64,000 bases of DNA from Phycisphaerales bacterium (lineage in GTDB: Bacteria; Planctomycetota; UBA1135; UBA2386). This document shows, one piece after another, positions 29,888-38,964 of this stretch (its first letter is position 1; every line of letters starts with the position of its first letter). Under the pieces are notes generated by a model. The model ran no database searches, had not been told where the DNA came from, and was given only the letters and a program-made list of their open reading frames with translations. The position numbers and the translations under genes were made by a program. Location of the stretch: assembly GCA_020247305.1 (NCBI GenBank), contig JADCJE010000097.1, forward strand, positions 1-64,000, read 5' to 3'.

Positions 29888-30179
29888 ACACCCACCCATC
29901 CTGACGGCGCGCCGGCAACCCTCTGCGGCGCACCGACAAGGGCCGACGAATCCTCTCGGCCAGGGGGGAAAACGGCCTTGGCCCAAGTCGTGAACGGGCC
30001 TACTTCACGCCGGCTTTGCCGCGAGCATGTCCCGGTCCGGATGCTCTCGGCTGCACACCCACCCGCCGATCCTCGGCGAAGCCAGCGCTGCTTCCGTGGT
30101 CGTCGGCTTCGCCCCCGCTGCACGTCTGCGCACCGCCTCGGCGCGCGACCTGCGACGCAGACTTCCAGTCAACCCCGCC

Positions 30180-31193
30180 ATGTCGACCGAATCGCAACTT
30201 CCTGCCGAACTCGCACGCGTCCGTGCGGCTCACCAGGGGGCGATCTCGCCGCAGCGTCCAACGCCGACGGCCGCCCTGCCCGATGGCCGCACGCTGCGCC
30301 TCGACCGCTCGCGTTGGGACGGCCCTCTCGACCCCGCCGAACTGGCGTGGTGCCGCGCCAACGGCGTCGAAGTCGCCTACGACTGCGCGCAGATCGGCTG
30401 GGTCATCGCCGGCTGCCCCGACGACGAAGCGCTGGCGACGGCCGATGCGCCGCGCGACGCCATGTCGGATCCCGAGGCAGAAGCGTGGCAACTGCGCACC
30501 CGCCGCATCGCCGCGGATTCCGCCAACGCGCCCGATGCGGGGCACGACGCCATGCTGCGCGACTTCGCCGCGCGCCGCGGCGTACGCGCGGCCAGCGGCC
30601 TGCACCTCGCGCTCGCGCTCGACCGCGCCCGCCGCGCGACGGCCGCTTCCGCTCGCAACGAGCCACCGACGCCGACGGCCGCCGCATTCACCTACCGGCC
30701 ATGGGCCGCCGACGACGCGCCGACCTACCGCGCATTGCTCGACAATCCGCGCCTCTGGCAGTACCTGCCCGAACCGTTTCCGACGCCGCTGACCGAAGCG
30801 CTCGCCCGCACGCTGATCGAGGTCGGCACGATCCCCGGCCGCCAGGAGACGCACGCCGTGTTGCACGAGGGGCGGCCGGTCGGGCAGGCGCTGCTGCGCT
30901 TCGACGCACCGTTCGTCGGCGTGCGCGCCGCCGAGGTGGCGTACTGGCTCGGCGAAGCGCACTGGGGCAAGGGCTGGATGACGCGGATCCTCACCGACTT
31001 CCTGGCTCTCAGCTTCGCAGCGCATCGGCTCGACGTCGTCTACGCGTGGATCCACGACGACAACCGCGCCTCCGCCCGCGTCGCGGAACGCTGCGGCCTG
31101 GGCCCGGATCCCTTTCCGCTGGCGGCCGAACTCGCGCACTCGCTGCAGCGACCGCGCTTCCACCGTTTCGTTCGCTACCGCCGCGAGCGCTGA
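30180..31193 (+). CDS. RimJ/RimL-type GNAT N-acetyltransferase with unusual N-terminal region
   Basis: C-terminal 'GRPVGQALLRFDAPFVGVRAAEVAYWLGEAHWGKGWMTRILTDFLALSFAAHRLDVVYAWIHDDNRASARVAERCGL'; in-frame ATG 30180 preferred over 30027. Confidence 0.83.
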   Translation: MSTESQLPAELARVRAAHQGAISPQRPTPTAALPDGRTLRLDRSRWDGPLDPAELAWCRANGVEVAYDCAQIGWVIAGCPDDEALATADAPRDAMSDPEAEAWQLRTRRIAADSANAPDAGHDAMLRDFAARRGVRAASGLHLALALDRARRATAASARNEPPTPTAAAFTYRPWAADDAPTYRALLDNPRLWQYLPEPFPTPLTEALARTLIEVGTIPGRQETHAVLHEGRPVGQALLRFDAPFVGVRAAEVAYWLGEAHWGKGWMTRILTDFLALSFAAHRLDVVYAWIHDDNRASARVAERCGLGPDPFPLAAELAHSLQRPRFHRFVRYRRER

Positions 31194-31337
31194 CCAACGC
31201 CGGCCGCGCCGTCGCGACCGCAACCAGGGTCCGGCGCCGTGCGGTCAGCGTGCACGATGCCGGCGTCCACGGCAGCGCATCCGCTCCGCAGCCGACGGGC
31301 CGGCGCATGCGTCGGCCGATTCGCCAGCGCGCTCGCC

Positions 31338-32870
31338 TCACACCGCCAGCGCGCCGACCGCCTTCTCCGCCGCGCCGACGACCGTGCCGTCGCGCAGCAG
31401 CCGCTCGGCGGTGGCGAGGTCGGGCGCGAGGTAGCGGTCGCGGTCGAGGCCCTTCACCGCCTTGCGCAGCGCCTTGTACGCCGCGTGCGCGCCCTTGCCG
31501 GGGCGCAGCTTGTCGCCGAGGTCGAGCGCCTGCGCCGCGCACAGCAGTTCGATGCCGAGCACCTTGGCGGTGTTGGCGACGACCTGCTGCGCGTGGCGCG
31601 CGGCGGTCACGCCCATCGACACGTGGTCCTCGCGGTTGGCCGACGTCGGGATGGTGTCGACGCTGGAGGGATGCGCGAGCGTCTTGTTCTCGCTGCACAA
31701 CGACGCGGCGACGACCTGCGGGATCATGAAGCCGCTCTCGACGCCGGCGTCGCGCGCGAGGAACGGCGGCAGGCCGGAGATGTCGGGATTGACCATCTGC
31801 TCGATGCGGCGCTCGCTTATGTTGGCGAGCGTGCTGACCGCGATGGCAAGGAAGTCCATCGCCTGGCTGACCGGCTGGCCGTGGAAGTTGCCGCCGCTGA
31901 GCACGTCGCCGCCGGGGAACACCAGCGGATTGTCGGTGACCGAGTTGGCCTCGGTGACGACGACGTCGAGCGCGTAGCGCACGCCGTCCTTGGCCGCGCC
32001 GTGCACCTGCGGCGCGCAGCGAAGCGAGTACGCGTCCTGCACCTTCTTGCAGTCGACGTGGCTCGGCAGGATGGCGCTGCCCTGCAGCAGCGCGCGCAGG
32101 TTGGCGGCGGTCGCCAGCTGGCCCGGCTGCGGGCGGATCGCGTGGATGCGCTCCTGGAACGGCGTCGCGCTGCCGCGCAGCGCCTCGACCGTCAGCGCGC
32201 AGCAGACGTCGGCGGCTTTGGCGAGCCGCATCGCCTCAAAGACGGCGAGGCAACCGATCGCGGTCATGATCTGCGTGCCGTTGATCAGCGCGAGGCCTTC
32301 CTTTTCGCGCAGCAGCAGCGGCCGGCGACGCACCGCCGCGAGCGCCTGCGCGCCGGTGACCTTCCTGCCGTCGGCGGCGAACATCTCGCCGCGGCCGATC
32401 AGTGGCAGCGCCATGTGGCTGAGCGGCGCGAGGTCGCCGCTGGCGCCGACCGAACCCTGCTGTGGGATCACGGGCGCGAAGCCGGCGTTGAACAGCGCCA
32501 GCGCCTGCTGCAGCAGTTCGAGGCGCACGCCGGAGAAGCCGAGTGCGAGGTTGTGGATGCGCAGCGCGAACGCCAGCCGGCTGGTCGCGAGCGGCAGCGG
32601 CTCGCCGACGCCGGTCGCGTGGCTGAGCAGCAGGTTGGTCTGCAGCGTCGCCAACTGGTCGTCGGCGATGCGCACGCCGGCGAGCTTCCCGAAGCCGGTG
32701 TTGATGCCGTACATCGTGCGGCCGGTGGCGACCGCGTCCTCCACCACCTTGCGGCTCGCGCGCACGCGCTGCAGCGCAGCGGGCGCCAGCGCCGCCCTGC
32801 AGCCTGGACGGCTCAACAGGGCGAGGGTCGCGAGCGGAAGGTTCGGTTCGCCGAGTCGGATCGTGGGCAC
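31338..32870 (-). CDS. hutH: Histidine ammonia-lyase
   Basis: 'YGINTGFGKLAGVRI', MIO motif 'GSVGASGDLAPLSHM', 'QDAYSLRCAPQVHGA'. Confidence 0.97.
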   Translation of the reverse strand: MPTIRLGEPNLPLATLALLSRPGCRAALAPAALQRVRASRKVVEDAVATGRTMYGINTGFGKLAGVRIADDQLATLQTNLLLSHATGVGEPLPLATSRLAFALRIHNLALGFSGVRLELLQQALALFNAGFAPVIPQQGSVGASGDLAPLSHMALPLIGRGEMFAADGRKVTGAQALAAVRRRPLLLREKEGLALINGTQIMTAIGCLAVFEAMRLAKAADVCCALTVEALRGSATPFQERIHAIRPQPGQLATAANLRALLQGSAILPSHVDCKKVQDAYSLRCAPQVHGAAKDGVRYALDVVVTEANSVTDNPLVFPGGDVLSGGNFHGQPVSQAMDFLAIAVSTLANISERRIEQMVNPDISGLPPFLARDAGVESGFMIPQVVAASLCSENKTLAHPSSVDTIPTSANREDHVSMGVTAARHAQQVVANTAKVLGIELLCAAQALDLGDKLRPGKGAHAAYKALRKAVKGLDRDRYLAPDLATAERLLRDGTVVGAAEKAVGALAV

Positions 32871-32986
32871 GGCGCGAACCTAGCTGCGTCCACGAAGGCA
32901 GGCAAGGAACGGACGCTTCGCCCGGAAGGCGCTGCTACGCCGCCGTCGCCAGGGATCCGCGCGCACGACCAGCGCGGCCGACGACT

Positions 32987-33433
32987 TCAGTTCGACGTCG
33001 ATTCGAGCGCCAGCGGCGGCGCAGTCGGCACGAGAAAGAAGCGGCCGATCGCGACCGCGAAGCGGCTGCCGTCGTCGCGCTCGAATTGGTAGCTGCCCTC
33101 CATCGTGCCCCACGTCGTCGGCAGCGGGCAGAAGCTCAGGTAGCTGTACGACTCGCCCGGCGCGAGGTGCGGGTACTCGCCGACCACGCCCTTGCCGCGC
33201 ACGTCCTCGCGCTTGCCGTCGGCGTCGACGATGATCCAGTGGCGGGTCAGCAGGCGCGCCGACCGCTCGCCGACGTTGGTCATCGTGATCTTGTAGCGGA
33301 AGACGCTCTTGGGCAGCGGCTCGCGCCCGCTTGCCAGCATCTCCGATGGGATCTGCTCGTGCGGCAGGAACTCGGCCGCCGCCTGGATGCGGATGCCGTC
33401 GGTCGTGACGTCGGAGTGCGGCGAGGTGGCCAT
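32987..33433 (-). CDS. apaG: ApaG-domain protein
   Basis: 'VFRYKITMTNVGERSARLLTRHWIIVDADGKREDVRGKGVVGEYPHLAPGESYSYLSFCPLPTTWGTMEGSYQFE'; in-frame ATG 33433. Confidence 0.93.
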   Translation of the reverse strand: MATSPHSDVTTDGIRIQAAAEFLPHEQIPSEMLASGREPLPKSVFRYKITMTNVGERSARLLTRHWIIVDADGKREDVRGKGVVGEYPHLAPGESYSYLSFCPLPTTWGTMEGSYQFERDDGSRFAVAIGRFFLVPTAPPLALESTSN

Positions 33434-33688
33434 GGCGCGAAGGGTCGGCGCGCGAGAATAGACCGACCGCAGCGCGAAGGAAGAGCCTGCCGCGGGATGT
33501 CGCGGACGCCGATCCGGCGTTAGAACGGCGCGCCCGAAGCCGACTGCGCCGGCGCGCAACTGCGGCGCGAGGGCAGTTCGAACACCGCGGCGCAAATGGG
33601 CCGAGTGCGTCGGTCGCGCGGTGGAGAGCTCCCGCGGTGCGTCGTCCCGGCGAACGGCCAAGCCGGTCGGTCCGCGGGCGAGCCGACT

Positions 33689-33791
33689 CAGAGCCTGAGA
33701 GGGAATCGCTCGAAGGCTCTGCGCGGCTGCGAAGGCAGCCGCCAAACACGACTCTGAGAGGCCGAATGCTGGACTCTTCTCGGCCTCTCAG
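33689..33791. other. Cluster of three hairpins (structured intergenic element)
   Basis: CAGAGCCT/AGGCTCTG (33689-33696/33714-33721); CGGCTGC-GAAG-GCAGCCG (33724-33741); CTGAGAGGCCGA/TCGGCCTCTCAG (33754-33765/33780-33791). Confidence 0.7.
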
Positions 33792-34147
33792 TGCGCCGAG
33801 CCGCCCTGCGCGAACTTCAGCGTCACGCCGCCGCCGGACAGGTCGAGCGCCTTGCCAGCGAGCGTGCCGGTCCACGCGTCGGCCTTGCCGTCGCCGAGCA
33901 GCTTGCACTTCACCGTGACCGCCTTGCTGTTGGCGTCGAACGTGTACGTGCCGTGCAGGTGGTCGTGGCTGCCGTCCTCGCGCGGCGGCGTGTGCACCAT
34001 CACCTTGTCGCCGGCGGTCTGGAACCCGAGTTGCAGCCCCTTCTTGCCGCCCTCGACCTGCTGGGCCCAGTTGCCCGCGAGCGGGTGGTCGTTGCCGCAG
34101 GCGGCGAGGAGGAAGAACGGCAGGACGAAGGCGTGGCGACGTTGCAT
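33788..34147 (-). CDS. Small lipoprotein
   Basis: 'MQRRHAFVLPFFLLAACGNDHPLAGNWAQ' lipobox; 'DHLHGTYTFDANSKAVTVKCKLLGDGKADAWTGTLAGKALDLSGGGVTLKF'. Confidence 0.78.
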   Translation of the reverse strand: MQRRHAFVLPFFLLAACGNDHPLAGNWAQQVEGGKKGLQLGFQTAGDKVMVHTPPREDGSHDHLHGTYTFDANSKAVTVKCKLLGDGKADAWTGTLAGKALDLSGGGVTLKFAQGGSAH

Positions 34148-34213
34148 CGGTGGATTAGGGTTGGTCGCACGATCATGACGCGGCCTCGCGACCGCGCCAA
34201 GCCGGACCGCCCC

Positions 34214-34666
34214 TCAGCGCGGCGCGGCCGGCGTCCGCCGGTAGATCAGCACGACGTCGTTGCCGAACAGATCGCGCTGCAAGGCCAGCACGTCGTCGAC
34301 GCTGCGGAAGTCGCTGACCAGTTCAGGCTGGCCGGGCGCCACGGCGACGAGCCGGAGCACGTCGTTCTCACGCCGCCACGTGCCGCGCGCCGCGAGCACC
34401 GGCGTGTCGGCGACCGTCAGGTGCGACAGGAACGAACCATCGGCGAGCAGTTCGACGAAGCCCTGCCGCACGCGGTGCGCGAGCGCCCGCGACCGTTGCA
34501 GCGCCGCATCGTCGCGCTCGGCCTCGGGCCGCAGCGCGACCATCGCCGCCGCCGACGCCTCGGGGTCGAACACGTAGAAACCGGCGTCGGCGCGCGCGGC
34601 CGACGACGCGGCGCAGGCTGCGAGCAAGGAACCCAAGGCAAGGTGCATTACCCAGGTGGACCGCAT
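34214..34666 (-). CDS. Hypothetical exported protein
   Basis: 'MRSTWVMHLALGSLLAACAASSAARA' signal/lipobox-like. Confidence 0.65.
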   Translation of the reverse strand: MRSTWVMHLALGSLLAACAASSAARADAGFYVFDPEASAAAMVALRPEAERDDAALQRSRALAHRVRQGFVELLADGSFLSHLTVADTPVLAARGTWRRENDVLRLVAVAPGQPELVSDFRSVDDVLALQRDLFGNDVVLIYRRTPAAPR

Positions 34667-34693
34667 GCAGGCAGCATGCCCGCCCCACCCGGC

Positions 34694-35560
34694 TCAAGCT
34701 ACTTCGCCGAAGAGCCCAGGGGCGGTGTCGCTGCCGACGATGTTGCCCTTGTCGTCGCGTCCGAGCCGGCAGACGGCGACCGCCGGATCGTGCGTGAAGA
34801 ACAACCGGCCGCCGCGCGCCAGCAGATCCGCCAACAGCGCCGACTTCTCGTCGATCAGCAGCTCCGGGAAGCGGTCGTAGCCCATCGTGATCGCGCGCCG
34901 CACCCACGGCAAACCGGGGATCAGGTCGGCGCAGAACAGCAGCGGCCCGTGCGTTCCCGCCACTTCGGCGAGCATCATGCCCGGAGTGTGGCCGTCGCTG
35001 CGATGCAGGCGGAAACCGTCGCCGAGCACGGCGCTGCGGTCGCCGTCGACGAGTTCGAGCCGGCCGGTGGCGGCGAGCAGCCCCGGCAGTTCGGGCACGA
35101 AGCTGGCGCGGTCGCGCGCGTGCGGGCGCTGCGCCCGCTCGAACGCCTGCTTGCCGACGACGAAGTGCGCGTTGGGGAACGCAAGCGCCAGCGGCCGGCC
35201 CGGCGCGTGTGCCGCCAGCACGCCGCCGGCGTGGTCGAAGTGCAGGTGCGACAGCACCACGACGTCGACGTCCGCCGGCGCCACGCCGATCGCGGCCAAC
35301 TGCTCCAGCAGCACGTGGCGGTCCTCCTGCACGCCGTAGCGCGTGCGCAGATCCGGCGGAAAGAACGCGCCGATGCCGGCCTCGCACAGGATCGTGCGCG
35401 TGCCGTCGCGCACGACGAGGCAGCGGCAGGCGAGGTCGATGCGATTGTGTTCGTCGGCCGGCGACCACTGGTTCCACATCGCCTTCGGCGCGTTGCCGAA
35501 CATGGCGCCGCCGTCGAGTTTCTGGGCGTTGCCGAGGACCGACCAGAGGCGGCGCGTCAC
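34694..35560 (-). CDS. MBL-fold metallo-hydrolase
   Basis: '[13 protein letters not shown]', '[13 protein letters not shown]'; GTG start overlaps the next gene (GTGA). Confidence 0.92.
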   Translation of the reverse strand: MTRRLWSVLGNAQKLDGGAMFGNAPKAMWNQWSPADEHNRIDLACRCLVVRDGTRTILCEAGIGAFFPPDLRTRYGVQEDRHVLLEQLAAIGVAPADVDVVVLSHLHFDHAGGVLAAHAPGRPLALAFPNAHFVVGKQAFERAQRPHARDRASFVPELPGLLAATGRLELVDGDRSAVLGDGFRLHRSDGHTPGMMLAEVAGTHGPLLFCADLIPGLPWVRRAITMGYDRFPELLIDEKSALLADLLARGGRLFFTHDPAVAVCRLGRDDKGNIVGSDTAPGLFGEVA

Positions 35561-36642
35561 TTGCCCGCCTCCCCCGCCGCGAGCGCGGCGAGCCGTTCGG
35601 CCAACGGCGCGAGCTTGCAGCCCTCGAGGTTGCACAGCACCGCGACCGCGACCTTGTCGGCGGGACGCAGCACGAGCATCGTGCTGACGCGCGCCTGCGC
35701 GCCGCTGTGCGACGCCAGTTGCGCGCCGTCCTTGCGCGCGACCGAGAGGCCAAGGCCGTAGCCCGTGCCCGCGCCGTCCTTCGTCGTTTGTTCGGTCCAC
35801 ATGGCTGTCAGCCTCTCTTGCGGCAGCAGCCTACCGGCGAGCAGCGCCTGCGCGAAGCGCGCGAGGTCCTCGGCCGAACTGCAAAGTCCGCCGCCGGCGA
35901 TCTTGTAGCTGCTGTCCATCGGCTTGCTGTTGCGCAGGACGCCCGCCACGCGTGCGTAGCCCTGGGCGCGACCGCGGATGAGCCGCCGGCTGTCGTCGGC
36001 CTGCAGCGTCGCCGCGCCACACGGTTCGGCGATGCGCGCGCGCACCAACGCGGCGAACGGCTCGCCGGAGCGCGCCTCGAGGACCGCGCCCACGAGGTTG
36101 TAGCCGTAGGTGCTGTACAGGTACCTCGTGCCCGGCTCGTGGACGAGCGGATCGGCGGCGAAGCGCGGCAGACCGGCGCGCTGCGTCGCGAAGGCCTCGA
36201 CGCTCTCGGCCTCGCCGCGGTAGTGCCGCACGCCGCCGAGGTGGCCGAGGAGCTGGCGGGTCGTCACCGGCCAGTCCTTGCGCGGCCATTCGGCGACGAC
36301 CGTCGCCACGTCGGCGTCGAGGTCGAGCGCGCCGGCCTCCGCCAACTGCAGCGCCATCACGGCGGTCACCGGCTTGCTGATCGACGCCAGGCGATACACC
36401 GTCTGCGGCGTCGCCGGCACGTCGTTCTCGACGTCGGCGAGGCCGAACCCCCGGCGCAGGACCAGCTCGTCGCCGACGGCGACCGCGCACGACAGGCCGG
36501 GGACACCGTCGCGCCGCATCAGCGCCTCGATCGCTTCGACTGCCGCGGCGGTCCACCGCGGCTCCTGCGCACGCGCGCCGAAGGCAGCGCAGGCGACGGC
36601 GGCGACGAGGACGGCGGACGCGCGCAACGGCGAGGTCGTCAT
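35557..36642 (-). CDS. Class C beta-lactamase-like serine hydrolase
   Basis: SxxK '[15 protein letters not shown]', YxN '[14 protein letters not shown]'; signal peptide; in-frame ATG 36642. Confidence 0.92.
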   Translation of the reverse strand: MTTSPLRASAVLVAAVACAAFGARAQEPRWTAAAVEAIEALMRRDGVPGLSCAVAVGDELVLRRGFGLADVENDVPATPQTVYRLASISKPVTAVMALQLAEAGALDLDADVATVVAEWPRKDWPVTTRQLLGHLGGVRHYRGEAESVEAFATQRAGLPRFAADPLVHEPGTRYLYSTYGYNLVGAVLEARSGEPFAALVRARIAEPCGAATLQADDSRRLIRGRAQGYARVAGVLRNSKPMDSSYKIAGGGLCSSAEDLARFAQALLAGRLLPQERLTAMWTEQTTKDGAGTGYGLGLSVARKDGAQLASHSGAQARVSTMLVLRPADKVAVAVLCNLEGCKLAPLAERLAALAAGEAGK

Positions 36643-36769
36643 GGCGCTGCGAGGGTTACGCGCTGGCAGCTGCCGGGGCAAGCTCGGCGGCGATGCGAGC
36701 CGAGGGCGCCGCCGCGACCGCACGGACGCCGTCATTGCGCCGGCGCCGGCGGCCGGGGACGCTGCAGCC

Positions 36770-37270
36770 ATGGAACCGGCCCCCGCCGCGACGGCCAACG
36801 AACGCCTCCAACGCCGCGTCGTCGGCTACTGGATCCTCGGCGACCTGCTGTCGGCGGGCGTCGTCGGTGCGCTGGCGTGGTTCGTCGGTCGGCCACTGCT
36901 GGCCGAACACTGGCAGGGCTGGTCCGCCAACTGGGAACACCTGCTGCTCGGCGGCCTCGCCGGCATGCTGCTGCTGGCATGCGCGGTGCCGCCCCTGGCT
37001 TACGCGCGCTGGCGCTACGCCTACCTCGGCGACCTGCTGCTGCTGCGCTACGGCATCCTGTTCGTCGAAGAGCGCACGGTGCCGGTCAAGCGCATGCAGC
37101 ACGTCGATCTCGTGCGCGGACCGCTGGAGCGGCTGTTCGGCCTCGCCACGCTGGTGGTGTTCACGGCCGGCAACGAAGGCTCGGCCTTCCGCGTGCCGGG
37201 CCTGCGCGCCGGCGACGCCCAGGCGCTGCGCGACCGCATCCTCGAGGCCCGCGGTGACGGACGCACCTGA
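36770..37270 (+). CDS. PH-domain (bPH2/YdbS-like) membrane protein
   Basis: Two TM segments followed by 'WRYAYLGDLLLLRYGILFVEERTVPVKRMQHVDLVRGPLERLFGLATLVVFTAG'. Confidence 0.85.
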   Translation: MEPAPAATANERLQRRVVGYWILGDLLSAGVVGALAWFVGRPLLAEHWQGWSANWEHLLLGGLAGMLLLACAVPPLAYARWRYAYLGDLLLLRYGILFVEERTVPVKRMQHVDLVRGPLERLFGLATLVVFTAGNEGSAFRVPGLRAGDAQALRDRILEARGDGRT

Positions 37271-38822
37271 CGCGCCGCCGCCACCGCCGACGGCCGCGAC
37301 GCCGGCGAACGGCGCCGACCGAGCCGCGACGGCTGCGCCGGTCCTGGCGCGCGGGCACCTGCATCCCGGCATCCTGCTGTTGCGCCTGCTCGACGCGCTG
37401 CGGCAGGCGGCGTTCCCGGTCGTCGCCGGCCTCGTGCTGCAGTCGTGGTGGTTCGTCGGCTTCGGCGTGCTCGGCTTCGTGCTCTACCTCGGCTACGCCA
37501 TCGCGCGCTACGTGACGCTCGAGTACACGCTGACCGCCGACGAACTGCGCGTGCGCGAGGGCCTGCTCGAACGGCAGGAGCGGCGCATCCCGCTCGATCG
37601 CATCCAGGACCTCGGCTTCGAGTCGTCGCTGCTGCGCCGCGCGCTCGGCCTCTGCGTCGTGCTGGTCGAGACGGCCTCGGGTCGCGGCGTCGAGGCGCGG
37701 CTCGATGCGCTCGCGCGCGGCGACGCCGAGCACCTGCGCGAGGTGCTGCTGGCCGCGCGCGCCCGCGCCGAAGTCCGCGCGCCGAACGCCGCTGCGGACG
37801 ACCTCGCGCCGGCGCCGCCCGCGCCCGAGTGGATCGTGCACCAGAGCCGCGGCGCCGAACTGACCCTGCGCGGGCTCACCGACCTGCGGCTGACGGCGAT
37901 GTTCGTCACCGGCTACGCCGCCCTCGAACTGGCCGATTCACTCGGCATCGCCGTGCGCCTCGCCGGCGCGGCGCGCAGCGCGCAGGAGTGGCTCGCGCGC
38001 TTTCCGCCGTCCGTGATGGCGGCGATCCTGTTCGGCGTGCTGTTCGTCGTGATGGCGTTCGGCGTCGGCACGTCCGTGGTCGGCAACCTCGTGACCTTCC
38101 ACGGCTTCACGCTGACGCTGCGCGGCGATGTGCTGCAGCGTCGCTTCGGCCTGCTGACGACGCGGCAGAAGACGCTGCCGCGGGCACGCGTGCAGCGCGT
38201 CACCTACGAGCAGACGTGGCTGCGCCGCCTGCTCGGCTGCGGCGTGGTCAAGGCCGACTCGGCGGGCGGCAGCCGCAGCGAAGGCGAGGACACGGCCGGC
38301 GGCTGGGACGTGGTGGTGCCGTTGGCGCGCGACGCCACCGCCGCCGCGCTGCTGCCGGCCCTGCTGCCCGGGCTCGAACGCGCGCGCTTCGCGTGGCAGC
38401 GCGGCAGCGTGCGCCTCGTCGCGCGCATGGGCGTCCAGGGCGCGGCGCTGGCCGCGATCGCGACGGCGGCGCTGTGGCCGCACAACGGCCCGCTGGCGCT
38501 GTTCGCGCTGCTGCTGCTGCCGGCGTGGGCCGTGCTCGGCGTGCTGGTCTGGCGCAACCTGGGATTCGCGCTCGACGACGAGTTCCTCGCCCTGCGACAC
38601 GGCGTGCTGGGCCGCGCCACCGCGATCCTGCCGATGGCGAAGGTGCAGGCCGTCGTCGTGCGCCAGGGGCCGGTCGAACAGGCGCTCGGGCTCGCCAGCC
38701 TGACCGTGTACGTCGCCGGCGGCTCGCCGACCTGCGTGCCCGACCTGCTGCTCGCCGATGCGCGCGCGCTCGCCCGCGACATCGGGACGCGCGCCGCGGT
38801 GGCCGCCGCCGCGACCTGGTAG
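37254..38822 (+). CDS. Multi-PH-domain (YdbT-like) membrane protein
   Basis: 'YTLTADELRVREGLLERQERRIPLDRIQDLGFESSLLRRALGL' plus two further PH-like repeats; GTG start, 17-bp overlap with the previous gene. Confidence 0.85.
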   Translation: MTDAPDAPPPPPTAATPANGADRAATAAPVLARGHLHPGILLLRLLDALRQAAFPVVAGLVLQSWWFVGFGVLGFVLYLGYAIARYVTLEYTLTADELRVREGLLERQERRIPLDRIQDLGFESSLLRRALGLCVVLVETASGRGVEARLDALARGDAEHLREVLLAARARAEVRAPNAAADDLAPAPPAPEWIVHQSRGAELTLRGLTDLRLTAMFVTGYAALELADSLGIAVRLAGAARSAQEWLARFPPSVMAAILFGVLFVVMAFGVGTSVVGNLVTFHGFTLTLRGDVLQRRFGLLTTRQKTLPRARVQRVTYEQTWLRRLLGCGVVKADSAGGSRSEGEDTAGGWDVVVPLARDATAAALLPALLPGLERARFAWQRGSVRLVARMGVQGAALAAIATAALWPHNGPLALFALLLLPAWAVLGVLVWRNLGFALDDEFLALRHGVLGRATAILPMAKVQAVVVRQGPVEQALGLASLTVYVAGGSPTCVPDLLLADARALARDIGTRAAVAAAATW

Positions 38823-38964
38823 CCGGCCCGCGCGCTTTGCCGTGCGGCGGCGCGACGGTCCAGGGCCATCGCCGCGCCGACGGCTGCGCGCGCTTGGCCG
38901 GCGCGCACGCGCGATTTCGCGCGGTGGCGCAACCATCGCGCGCCGTGCGGCCCCATTGGCGCAT

